NCBI GenBank assembly: GCA_900316925.1
Contig: ONEU01000006.1
Coordinates: 1-14,516 of the forward strand
Length of the DNA stretch: 14,516 nt
From: an uncultured Eubacteriales bacterium
GTDB lineage: Bacteria; Bacillota; Clostridia; Oscillospirales; Acutalibacteraceae
Direction: 5' to 3'
Shown: positions 1-7,330 of the stretch, one piece after another
Position numbering within the stretch: the first letter of the stretch is position 1
Layout: the number at the start of each line of letters is the position of its first letter
Program-made: the position numbers and the translations under genes
Notes under the pieces: model-generated
Database searches by the model: none
What the model saw: only the letters and a program-made list of their open reading frames with translations
What the model was told of the DNA's origin: nothing

Positions 1-49
1 AAATAAACCCGGAAATACCACGGAGATTGTTTATGCCGGGCAGTTTTCT

Positions 50-89
50 GGGGGATAACCCTTTTCCGGCGGAAAAAGGGTTGTCCCCC
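50..89. repeat. Long imperfect hairpin, REP-like
   Basis: The arm at 50-67 pairs with the arm at 71-89 around a 3-nt loop (GGC). This gives about 18 base pairs with one G-T wobble (56/83) and one bulged A. No T-tract follows on the plus strand, so it is not a canonical intrinsic terminator. It may act as a 3'-end stabiliser for an upstream transcript, or be a copy of a dispersed palindromic element. The structure is seen in the sequence; the role is inferred. Confidence 0.6.
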
Positions 90-221
90 GGCCCCCCTTC
101 CTAAAACCGCCGAATTGTTAATCGGGTGAGTTTGCGGCAACGGCGGTGCAACTTTCGGGTGTGTTGGGGTTTGTTGTTACCATCCCGGAATATAGAATCT
201 CCCACACCGCCGCTTTCGGGG

Positions 222-277
222 GAGTCGGGGGGACTTTCTCGTGAAAGTCCCCCCGACTCGCTCTCCGCAGAGAGCGA
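222..277. repeat. Double palindrome, candidate dispersed repeat element
   Basis: A perfect 17-bp inverted repeat (222-238 with 243-259, loop TCGT, with a run of six G pairing to six C) is followed at once by an 8-bp hairpin (258-265 with 270-277, loop CGCA). Two adjoining hairpins with GC-rich arms, in an intergenic gap and next to a promoter, are typical of REP or MITE-like intergenic units. No T-tract directly follows either stem. Copy number in the genome cannot be judged from one window. Confidence 0.6.
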
Positions 278-323
278 AACTCCTTTAAACTTCTTTATTT
301 TGATTTTGGTACTGTCAATCTCC

Positions 324-352
324 TTGAAAAAAGGAAGAGAATATGGTAGAAT
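324..352 (+). promoter_or_regulatory. Sigma-A type promoter for purL and downstream genes
   Basis: The -35 box TTGAAA (324-329) and the -10 box TAGAAT (347-352) are separated by 17 bp. Each box differs from consensus by one base. The predicted start is near 359. It lies directly after the palindromic element and 60 bp before purL, and nothing comparable is seen between the next three genes. Confidence 0.65.
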
Positions 353-414
353 AAACAGTAAGCTTGTGTTCTGAGGAACATGGAAAAACAAATGCGAAGA
401 GATAGGTGGAGTTT

Positions 415-3400
415 ATGGCTGCAGTAAGAAGAATATTTGTAGAAAAAAGAGAAGGCTTCGATGTAGAAGCTGCCAACCTGATGGCTGATCTGAGGAATAA
501 CCTGGGACTGACAGCAATTGAGCAGGTGAGGATCATCAACCGCTATGATATCAGCGGATTGGAGGGCGCCAGCTTTGAGGGTGCCAAGAATACGATCCTG
601 AGTGAAACAAACGCCGATAAGGTGTATGAGGAGACTCTGCCGGAGGATAAGGACTTCCGCATGTTTGCAATGGAATACCTGCCCGGACAGTATGACCAGC
701 GTGCGGATTCGGCTGCCCAGTGCGTACAGCTTCTCACCCAGGGCGAAAGACCCCAGGTGGTCAGTGCCAAGCTGATCGCTGTCAAGGGAGATATCAGCGA
801 CGCTGATTTTGCAAAGATCCAGCATTATCTGATTAACCCCGTGGAATCCCGCCTGGCATCCCTCGAAAAGCCGGAATCTCTGGATATGAGAGCCGACGTG
901 CCGGCAGATGTCGCCGTGGTGGAGGGCTTTATCGGCTGGAATGACGAAGAGATGCAGAAGTATTACGGATCCATGGGCTTTGCAATGACCCTGGCAGACC
1001 TGAAATTCTGCCGTGACTATTTCCGTGACGAGGAACACAGAGATCCTACCGTCACCGAGCTGCGGGTGATCGACACTTATTGGTCGGATCACTGCCGCCA
1101 TACGACCTTCCTGACAAGACTGGAAAAGATTGAGATTGAGAAGGGTGCGCTCACCAAGACGATTGAGGACGCCCTTACCTTATATTATGCAAGCCGTGAC
1201 GAGCTTTACGGCAAGAATACCAAAAGAGACGTCTCCCTCATGGATATGGCGCTCACCGGTATGAAGCTGCTGAAAAAGAGAGGCATGATTCCTGATCTCG
1301 ACCTGAGCGACGAGATCAATGCCTGCTCCATTGAAGTGCCGGTGACCATTGACGGCAAGACCGAACAGTGGCTGGTGCAGTTTAAGAACGAGACACATAA
1401 CCATCCCACCGAGATCGAACCGTTCGGCGGTGCAGCCACCTGCCTGGGCGGAGCCATCCGTGACCCGCTGTCCGGCCGTGCGTATGTGTACCAGGCCATG
1501 CGTGTGACCGGTTCAGGCGACCCGACCATCCCCTTTGAACAGACGATGCCCGGCAAGCTGCCCTCCCGGAAAATCACCACGGGAGCGGCTGCTGGCTACA
1601 GCTCCTACGGCAACCAGATCGGTCTGGCTACCGGTCAGGTGACAGAGCTGTACGATCAGGGTTATGTGGCAAAGCGCCTGGAGATCGGTGCCGTGATCGG
1701 TGCATCACCGAAAGCCAATGTGGTGCGTGAGGTGCCGGCTCCGGATGATATCATCGTACTGTTGGGCGGCAGAACCGGACGTGACGGCTGCGGCGGAGCT
1801 ACCGGCTCTTCCAAGGCACATACCACCGATTCGATCGAGACCTGCGGCGCCGAGGTGCAGAAGGGTAATCCTCCCACCGAGAGAAAAATACAGAGACTGT
1901 TCCGGAACGACAAGGTATCCACCCTTATCAAGCGCTGTAACGATTTCGGCGCCGGCGGTGTGTGCGTGGCCATCGGCGAGCTGGCAGACGGTCTGACTGT
2001 CGATCTGGATAAAGTTACCAAGAAATACGAAGGCCTTGACGGCACCGAGCTGGCCATCTCCGAATCCCAGGAGAGAATGGCAGTAGTGCTGGATCCCAAG
2101 GATGTTGAAACCTTTATTGCCGAGGCAGATAAAGAAAACCTGGAAGCAACCGCTGTGGCAGTGGTGACCGAATCACCCAGACTCACCATGCAGTGGAGAG
2201 GCAAGGTCATTGTTGACCTGAGCAGGAGCTTCCTGAACACGAACGGCGTCACCCAGACTGCCGAGGCGTATATCACCGCTCCCGATGCAGATAACTGCTA
2301 CCGCCGCAAGGCACCGACGGCTCTGGATGGCATGGATGCCGCAGCCGCCTTCAAAGCGAACCTTTCAAGACTGGAGGTTTGCTCTCAGAAGGGACTTTGC
2401 GAGCGGTTCGACTCCAGCATCGGAGCAGCAACCGTGCTCATGCCCTTTGGCGGCGTGACACAGCTCACTCCCCAGGAGGCAATGGCTGCCAAGCTGCCCC
2501 TGCTGGAGGGTGAGACCGATGATGCAACGGCAATGGCTTATGGCTATATTCCGGGTATTTCACGCTGGAGCCCCTTCCACGGTGCGGCTTATGCCGTGGT
2601 GGAGTCCCTTTCCAAGCTGCTGGCAATCGGTGCTGATCCCATGACAGCAAGACTGACCTTCCAGGAATATTTCGAGCGTCTGCATGATGTACCGTCCCGC
2701 TGGGGCAAGCCTGCCGCTGCCCTGCTGGGCTCTCTGGCTGCTCAGATCCACCTGGGTCTGCCGTCCATCGGCGGTAAGGACAGTATGTCCGGTTCCTTTG
2801 AGGACCTGGATGTACCGCCAACCCTTGTGAGCTTTGCTGTTGCCATGACCAAGGCTTCCAAAACCGTGTCGGCTGAGTTCAAGAAGAGCGGCTCAAAAGT
2901 CATTTATGTTCCGGTGCCGGAGGACAAGCAGTCCCTGATGCCGGATTGGGATAAACTGAAAGCAATGTACAAGGCTGTCTTTGCGCTGATGAACAGCGGC
3001 AAGGTACTGGCCGCTTCCACCGTGCATGAGGGCGGTGCCGCTGCTGCCGTTGCTAAAATGAGCTTCGGTAACGAGATCGGCTTCACCTTTGCAAAAGAAC
3101 TGACCAACGATGAGCTGTTTGCTCCGCTCAATGGTTCCTTGATTCTGGAGCTGGCTGACGGTGCAGCGCTTGATGGCAGCGTGGTTTCCTATGAACTGGG
3201 CACGACTGTCGATAACGGTCAGATTACCGTGAACGGAACCGCACTTCCCATTCGTGAACTGATCGAAAGCTGGACAGGCAAGTTAGAGGGTGTATTCCCG
3301 GTGAAGGCTGCCTGCCCGAAGAACCGGTTCGATATCCCGCTCTATACGGAGCGCAATACCGCATCTCCTGCCATCCGTACCGCCAAGCCGAAGGTATTCA

Positions 3401-4182
3401 TCCCGGTATTCCCGGGTACGAACTGCGAAGTGGATACGGCAAGAGCCTTTGCCAAGGCCGGTGCAGACCCGCAGCTTCTGATCGTGAGGAACCTGACGCC
3501 TGCCGCCATTGAAGAGACAATTGATGAGATGGTGCGTCTGATCGGAGAGTCACAGATGATCATGCTGCCCGGCGGATTTTCCGGCGGTGACGAGCCGGAC
3601 GGCTCCGGCAAGTTCATTGCCACCACCTTCCGTAACCCCCGTGTGTCGGAGGCTGTCAACAAGCTGCTCAAACAGCGTGACGGTCTGATGCTCGGTATCT
3701 GCAACGGCTTCCAGGCACTCATCAAACTGGGACTGGTGCCTTACGGCGAGATTACCGAACTGAAGGAGACAGACCCGACCCTTACCTTCAATACCGTCGG
3801 CAGACATATTTCCTGCATGGCCTATACAAGAGTGACCTCTGTGAAATCTCCCTGGTTCTCGAAGGTCAATGCCGGTGATATCTTTGCCGTGCCGATCTCA
3901 CACGGCGAGGGCAGATTTGTCGCCAATGACGATATGCTCAGAACCCTCATTGCCAACGGACAGGTCGCTACACAGTATGTTGCCCCCGACGGCAGTGTGG
4001 CTGACAATATTACCTACAATCCCAACGGATCCGTCTGTGCTATCGAGGGTATTACCAGTCCCGACGGCCGTGTACTGGGCAAGATGGGCCATTCCGAAAG
4101 AAAGGGCGACAACCTTTATTTCAATGTACCTTTTGAGAAGGATCAGCAGATCTTTGAAAGCGGCGTCGCTTATTTCAAATAA
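415..4182 (+). CDS. purL: Phosphoribosylformylglycinamidine synthase, single-chain
   Basis: This cytoplasmic enzyme makes FGAM from FGAR, glutamine and ATP, the fourth step of purine synthesis. It is the long single-chain form (1255 residues from ATG 415). The order is a PurS-like N-terminus (about 1-90), a linker domain with WSDHCRHTTF (223-232), a first AIRS-type half with NETHNHPTEIEPFGGAAT (from about 325) and GGRTGRDGCGGATGSS (from 451), a second half with SRWSPFHGAA (near 717) and GGKDSMSG (786-793), and a class I glutamine amidotransferase from about 990. The glutaminase triad is complete: Cys1096 in GICNGFQ, and His1163 with Glu1165 in SHGEGRF. ATG 415 is preferred to the in-frame GTG at 406 because AGGTGGAG (404-411) fits as its ribosome binding site and overlaps the GTG. 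The product is intact and full length. leuB follows after 39 bp. No other purine gene is in view. Confidence 0.97.
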   Translation: MAAVRRIFVEKREGFDVEAANLMADLRNNLGLTAIEQVRIINRYDISGLEGASFEGAKNTILSETNADKVYEETLPEDKDFRMFAMEYLPGQYDQRADSAAQCVQLLTQGERPQVVSAKLIAVKGDISDADFAKIQHYLINPVESRLASLEKPESLDMRADVPADVAVVEGFIGWNDEEMQKYYGSMGFAMTLADLKFCRDYFRDEEHRDPTVTELRVIDTYWSDHCRHTTFLTRLEKIEIEKGALTKTIEDALTLYYASRDELYGKNTKRDVSLMDMALTGMKLLKKRGMIPDLDLSDEINACSIEVPVTIDGKTEQWLVQFKNETHNHPTEIEPFGGAATCLGGAIRDPLSGRAYVYQAMRVTGSGDPTIPFEQTMPGKLPSRKITTGAAAGYSSYGNQIGLATGQVTELYDQGYVAKRLEIGAVIGASPKANVVREVPAPDDIIVLLGGRTGRDGCGGATGSSKAHTTDSIETCGAEVQKGNPPTERKIQRLFRNDKVSTLIKRCNDFGAGGVCVAIGELADGLTVDLDKVTKKYEGLDGTELAISESQERMAVVLDPKDVETFIAEADKENLEATAVAVVTESPRLTMQWRGKVIVDLSRSFLNTNGVTQTAEAYITAPDADNCYRRKAPTALDGMDAAAAFKANLSRLEVCSQKGLCERFDSSIGAATVLMPFGGVTQLTPQEAMAAKLPLLEGETDDATAMAYGYIPGISRWSPFHGAAYAVVESLSKLLAIGADPMTARLTFQEYFERLHDVPSRWGKPAAALLGSLAAQIHLGLPSIGGKDSMSGSFEDLDVPPTLVSFAVAMTKASKTVSAEFKKSGSKVIYVPVPEDKQSLMPDWDKLKAMYKAVFALMNSGKVLAASTVHEGGAAAAVAKMSFGNEIGFTFAKELTNDELFAPLNGSLILELADGAALDGSVVSYELGTTVDNGQITVNGTALPIRELIESWTGKLEGVFPVKAACPKNRFDIPLYTERNTASPAIRTAKPKVFIPVFPGTNCEVDTARAFAKAGADPQLLIVRNLTPAAIEETIDEMVRLIGESQMIMLPGGFSGGDEPDGSGKFIATTFRNPRVSEAVNKLLKQRDGLMLGICNGFQALIKLGLVPYGEITELKETDPTLTFNTVGRHISCMAYTRVTSVKSPWFSKVNAGDIFAVPISHGEGRFVANDDMLRTLIANGQVATQYVAPDGSVADNITYNPNGSVCAIEGITSPDGRVLGKMGHSERKGDNLYFNVPFEKDQQIFESGVAYFK

Positions 4183-4221
4183 TCAATATCGCAACGAAAA
4201 AGAAAAAAAGGAGATAATCAG

Positions 4222-5292
4222 ATGAAGAACTACAACATCACCTTGCTGAAAGGCGACGGTATCGGACCGGAGATCGTAAACGAGGCCGTGAAGGTACTGG
4301 ACAAGACTGCGGCAAAATTTGGCTTTCAGATCACCTATACGGAAGCGCTGCTGGGAGGCTGTGCCATTGACGCTACCGGCGTGCCGCTCCCCCAGGAAAC
4401 CATTGATAAATGTCTGGCTTCCGACTCCGTTCTGCTGGGTGCGGTGGGCGGCCCCAAGTGGGATACCCAGCCCGGCAATAACCGTCCCGAAGCAGGTTTG
4501 CTCGGCATCAGAGGAGCGCTCGGCCTGTTTGCCAACCTTCGTCCGGCAGTGATCTTTGAGCCGCTGAAAAATGCGTCTCCGCTCAAGAGCGAGATCATCG
4601 GTGAGGCCATGGATATTATGATCGTCAGAGAGCTGACCGGCGGCATTTACTTCGGCAAGAGAGGAAAGTTCGAGGAGGACGGCGTACCTGCTGCTTACGA
4701 CACCGAAAAATATAACGTCAATGAGATTGAGCGCATCGGCAGAGTGGCTTTCGATATGGCCATGAAGCGCAACAAGAAGCTGACCAGTGTGGACAAGGCA
4801 AACGTACTGGATTCCTCCCGTCTGTGGAGAGAGACCATGATCCGTCTTTCTAAGGAATATCCCGAGGTGGAGCTGAACCACCTGTATGTGGATAACTGTG
4901 CCATGCAGCTGGTCCGCAACCCGAAGCAGTTCGACGTGATTGTGACCTCCAATATCTTCGGCGATATTCTTTCCGACGAAGCCTCCATGATCAGCGGTTC
5001 CATCGGTATGCTGGCATCCGCAAGTCTCAACAGCACCAAGCTGGGAATGTACGAGCCGATCCACGGTTCCGCTCCGGATATTGCGGGTCAGGGCATTGCC
5101 AATCCTCTGGCAACCATCCTGTCCGTAGCCATGATGCTCCGCTACTCTCTGGACGAGCCGGCAGCAGCCGACGCCATTGAAGCAGCCGTAGCAGAGGTGC
5201 TGAAAACTACCAGGACCCCCGATATCTACACCGAGGGAACGAAGAAGGTATCGACCACCGAGATGGGCGACGCCGTCTGTGCCCTGATCTGA
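4222..5292 (+). CDS. leuB: 3-isopropylmalate dehydrogenase
   Basis: This enzyme oxidises and decarboxylates 3-isopropylmalate with NAD to 2-oxoisocaproate in leucine synthesis. The length of 356 residues is normal. The signature NIFGDILSDEASMISGSIGM starts at residue 244. Active-site residues are in place: Arg97, Arg107 and Arg136 for substrate, Tyr143, Lys192, and metal ligands Asp224, Asp248 and Asp252, with spacings matching the known IPMDH family. The GDGIGPEI motif near the N-terminus and EPIHGSAPDIAG near the C-terminus also fit, and favour leuB over isocitrate or tartrate dehydrogenases. ATG 4222 has AGGAG 8 nt upstream. The gene sits 39 bp after purL and 50 bp before oadG with no terminator seen, so it is probably co-transcribed. 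leuA, leuC and leuD are not in the window, which is unusual for a leucine gene. Confidence 0.95.
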   Translation: MKNYNITLLKGDGIGPEIVNEAVKVLDKTAAKFGFQITYTEALLGGCAIDATGVPLPQETIDKCLASDSVLLGAVGGPKWDTQPGNNRPEAGLLGIRGALGLFANLRPAVIFEPLKNASPLKSEIIGEAMDIMIVRELTGGIYFGKRGKFEEDGVPAAYDTEKYNVNEIERIGRVAFDMAMKRNKKLTSVDKANVLDSSRLWRETMIRLSKEYPEVELNHLYVDNCAMQLVRNPKQFDVIVTSNIFGDILSDEASMISGSIGMLASASLNSTKLGMYEPIHGSAPDIAGQGIANPLATILSVAMMLRYSLDEPAAADAIEAAVAEVLKTTRTPDIYTEGTKKVSTTEMGDAVCALI

Positions 5293-5342
5293 GCCTGTGA
5301 TTCAGATACGAAACGGAAAACTCTGATAAAGGTGGGAATGAT

Positions 5343-5738
5343 ATGAATGTTGATTCAGATAGACTGATATTGGCGCTGACGCTGTTGTTGGCCGGCTTTA
5401 TCATCGTGTTTGTGGTGCTGATCCTGCTGATTGCGATCATCACCATCTATGGCAAGCTCATTCAGGCGGCGCAGGGTGCGTCTGAGAAGCATAAACAGAA
5501 AAAGAAGAAGGTCGTGGTGGATGCCGTGGAGCCTCCGCCGGCTGCCGCTCCGGTGGTATTCGGAGATGCGGCAGAGGACGGCGAGATTCCCGGAGAGATC
5601 ATCGCGGTGATTGCAGCGGCTGTTGACGCAGTATACGGCAGCAGCGCTCACGGCCGGATCCGATCTGTGAAGCGTTCCCGGCCTGCACGCTCCGCATGGG
5701 GCAGAGCAGGTGTGGTGGATAATACCAGACCCTTCTGA
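5343..5738 (+). CDS. Sodium pump decarboxylase small membrane subunit (OadG family)
   Basis: This is a 131-residue membrane anchor resembling the gamma (OadG) or delta (MmdD/GcdD) subunit of biotin-dependent sodium-translocating decarboxylases. One transmembrane helix spans about residues 8-35. A basic stretch (KHKQKKKK) and a proline/alanine linker with PPP follow. The C-terminal block GEIPGEIIAVIAAAVDAVYG, then the final AWGRAG and NTRPF, is typical of the family. In known complexes this subunit holds the carboxyltransferase alpha subunit on the membrane-bound beta subunit. ATG 5343 has AAAGGTGGG 7 nt upstream. oadB begins 33 bp later, which supports the assignment. No alpha subunit or biotin carrier gene is nearby, so whether the substrate is oxaloacetate, methylmalonyl-CoA or glutaconyl-CoA cannot be told. 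Confidence 0.85.
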   Translation: MNVDSDRLILALTLLLAGFIIVFVVLILLIAIITIYGKLIQAAQGASEKHKQKKKKVVVDAVEPPPAAAPVVFGDAAEDGEIPGEIIAVIAAAVDAVYGSSAHGRIRSVKRSRPARSAWGRAGVVDNTRPF

Positions 5739-5771
5739 CATGAAGAAACCTAACAGAAAGGAAGACAATTG

Positions 5772-7013
5772 ATGGATATTTTCTCTCAACTCGGTGAGAT
5801 CATCAAAGAGCTGTTTTATTCTTCGGGACTTGCCACGCTTCAATGGGAAAACTATGTGATGATAGCCATTTCTTTTGTGCTGATGTTCCTGGCCATCAAG
5901 AAACAGTACGAACCGCTGCTGCTGCTGCCCATCGCCTTTGGTATGATGCTGGTGAATATTTTCCCGTCGATCATGGGGAACCCTGTTACCCAGTTTATGA
6001 CCGAAGAACAGTTGTTAGCGGCGAACCTCGATCCGAATGCATATATCAAAACAACAATGGCAGACGGTTCTGTTGTCTATAACGTGACACAGAACGGCGG
6101 TTTGTTCTATTATCTGTATCAGGGCGTACACCTGGGAATCTTCCCGCCCCTGATTTTCCTCGGCATCGGCGCCATGACCGACTTCGGTCCGTTGATTGCC
6201 AATCCCAAGAGCTTTATTCTCGGCGCTGCTGCCCAGATCGGTATCTTTATCACGTTCATCGGCGCTATCCTGCTGGGCTTCCAGACCAATGAAGCCGGTT
6301 CTATCGCAATCATCGGCGGTGCAGACGGTCCGACGGCTATTTTCGTTACCTCAAAGCTCTCACCGGAGCTCTTAGGCCCCATTGCCGTGGCGGCTTATTC
6401 CTATATGGCGCTGGTGCCCATTATCCAGCCGCCGATCATGCGTCTGCTCACCACCAAGAAGGAGCGCTCCATTGTGATGGGACAGCTCCGTCCGGTTTCC
6501 AAGCTGGAGAAGATCATCTTCCCCATCGTGGTTGTGGTACTGGTGGCCATCCTCCTGCCGGATGCGGCACCCCTTGTGGGAATGCTGATGCTCGGCAACC
6601 TCTTTAAGGAGAGCGGCGTGGTGGACAGAATTGCCAAGACCGCTCAGAACGAGCTGATGAACATTGTTACGATCTTCCTGGGGGTGACAGTCGGTGCGAC
6701 TGCCAGCGGCACGCTCTTCCTCACTCCCAAGACCCTCGGTATCATTGCCCTCGGTCTGATCGCATTCTGCCTGGGTACTGCCTGCGGCGTGCTCTTCGGC
6801 AAGATCATGTGCTGGGCTACCAAGGGTAAGGTCAATCCGCTCATTGGTTCGGCCGGTGTATCCGCCGTACCGATGGCAGCCCGTATCTCACAGAAGGTCG
6901 GTCAGGAGGAAAATCCTGCCAACTTCCTGCTCATGCACGCAATGGGTCCCAATGTGGCAGGCGTGATCGGTTCCGCTGTTGCAGCCGGCGTGCTCATCAG
7001 CGTTCTGAAATGA
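5772..7013 (+). CDS. oadB: Sodium ion-translocating decarboxylase beta subunit
   Basis: This polytopic inner-membrane protein (413 residues) decarboxylates carboxybiotin and couples this to sodium export. Family hallmarks are visible: DFGPLIANP (137-145), GGADGPTAIF (from 182), YMALVPIIQPPIMRLLTTKK, and the C-terminal HAMGPNVAGVIGSAVAAG around Asn394. Many hydrophobic segments run from near residue 25 to the C-terminus. An insert of about 45 residues after the second segment (NPVTQFMTEEQ to VTQNGG) is probably extracytoplasmic. ATG 5772 is preferred to TTG 5769 because AGAAAGGA lies 9 nt upstream. The gene name is generic: the same family includes MmdB and GcdB. It is the last gene before the terminator at 7100. 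The biotin-dependent alpha subunit must be encoded elsewhere. Confidence 0.93.
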   Translation: MDIFSQLGEIIKELFYSSGLATLQWENYVMIAISFVLMFLAIKKQYEPLLLLPIAFGMMLVNIFPSIMGNPVTQFMTEEQLLAANLDPNAYIKTTMADGSVVYNVTQNGGLFYYLYQGVHLGIFPPLIFLGIGAMTDFGPLIANPKSFILGAAAQIGIFITFIGAILLGFQTNEAGSIAIIGGADGPTAIFVTSKLSPELLGPIAVAAYSYMALVPIIQPPIMRLLTTKKERSIVMGQLRPVSKLEKIIFPIVVVVLVAILLPDAAPLVGMLMLGNLFKESGVVDRIAKTAQNELMNIVTIFLGVTVGATASGTLFLTPKTLGIIALGLIAFCLGTACGVLFGKIMCWATKGKVNPLIGSAGVSAVPMAARISQKVGQEENPANFLLMHAMGPNVAGVIGSAVAAGVLISVLK

Positions 7014-7099
7014 TAACGGGGAACAGGAGAGGCTGTCAGCTTCCTTGAATCGGTCAGACTGCCGACGGGGAGGCTGTCCGTACATCCGGACAATCAGTT

Positions 7100-7140
7100 A
7101 ACAGGACTATCGCATAGACTTGCGGCAGTCCTGTTTTTTT
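7100..7140 (+). terminator. Intrinsic terminator after oadB
   Basis: The 9-bp stem AACAGGACT/AGTCCTGTT encloses a second CGCA/TGCG pairing and is followed by a T-run ending at 7140. It lies 87 bp after the oadB stop and closes the purL-leuB-oadG-oadB unit. Between oadB and the terminator (7014-7099) there is only a small hairpin, TGTCCG/CGGACA (7075-7092), and no gene. Confidence 0.85.
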
Positions 7141-7162
7141 GCCTAAAATTTGCTATCTATGA

Positions 7163-7191
7163 TTGATTTTTCCGTACATTTCTGTTATAAT
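7163..7191 (+). promoter_or_regulatory. Extended -10 promoter for the repeat protein gene
   Basis: The -35 box TTGATT (7163-7168), a 17-bp spacer and a perfect TATAAT (7186-7191) preceded by TGT form an extended -10 promoter. The predicted start is near 7198. That leaves an untranslated leader of about 130 nt before the ATG at 7327. Confidence 0.75.
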
Positions 7192-7197
7192 ATAGTA

Positions 7198-7326
7198 ACC
7201 GTAAATGGTATTGCTTTGCTTTTTGGCAGGTGATTTCCCTGGTTAGCGTACCGTAGTGACAAGGATTGACTTGATGCGGATCAATCACCTCAGAAAGAAA
7301 ACAGGAATAAAAGGAGGTTTTCAGAC
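7198..7326 (+). promoter_or_regulatory. Structured 5' leader of unknown class
   Basis: AGGTGATT (7228-7235) is perfectly complementary to AATCACCT (7283-7290), giving an 8-bp closing stem around about 47 nt. Inside it, GATTGA (7264-7269) can instead pair with TCAATC (7281-7286), and TTGAT (7271-7275) with ATCAA (7280-7284). These two alternatives exclude the closing stem. The ribosome binding site of the large gene (AAGGAGGT, 7311-7318) lies 20 nt downstream of the stem. I compared it by eye with purine, c-di-GMP, c-di-AMP, ZTP, fluoride, THF and T-box motifs and recognised none. It could be a riboswitch, a protein-binding leader or an RNA stability element. Confidence 0.4.
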
Positions 7327-7330
7327 ATGA
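7274..7330 (+). CDS. Possible leader peptide ORF, 18 codons
   Basis: An ATG at 7274 opens an 18-codon ORF encoding MRINHLRKKTGIKGGFQT. It stops at TGA 7328-7330, overlapping the ATG of the large repeat gene (ATGA arrangement). AAGGA (7261-7265) lies 8 nt before its start, and its start codon sits inside the alternative stems of the leader. Its 3' part contains the ribosome binding site of the large gene, so translation of one could affect the other. Short ORFs of this size arise by chance, and five of the 18 residues are Lys or Arg, so the call is tentative. Confidence 0.2.
   Translation: MRINHLRKKTGIKGGFQT

Larger units (their letters stand above)
1..414. other. Palindrome-rich intergenic region upstream of purL
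   Basis: I find no convincing gene here. The stretch holds two long inverted repeats (listed separately), a weaker long-range pairing of CGGCGGTG (141-148) with CACCGCCG (205-212), and the purL promoter. One frame is open from the left edge to a TAA at 56-58 and could be the last 18 codons of an upstream gene, but that is too short to judge. The untranslated leader of purL is only about 55 nt and contains a small dyad, TGTTC-TGAG-GAACA (367-380). It is too short to hold a purine riboswitch. Confidence 0.6.

Noticed and set aside
2..58. Open frame from the left edge ending in TAA at 56-58, possible C-terminus of an upstream gene
   Set aside because: Only 18 codons, no recognisable motif, and the stop lies inside a hairpin. 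It is kept only as a remark in the intergenic entry.
406..414. GTG start for purL nine bases earlier
   Set aside because: It overlaps the AGGTGGAG that serves ATG 415, and has only a weak purine run upstream.
359..414. Purine riboswitch or T-box upstream of purL or leuB
   Set aside because: The purL leader is about 55 nt and the purL-leuB gap is 39 bp. Both are too short, and no T-box or purine aptamer motif is visible.
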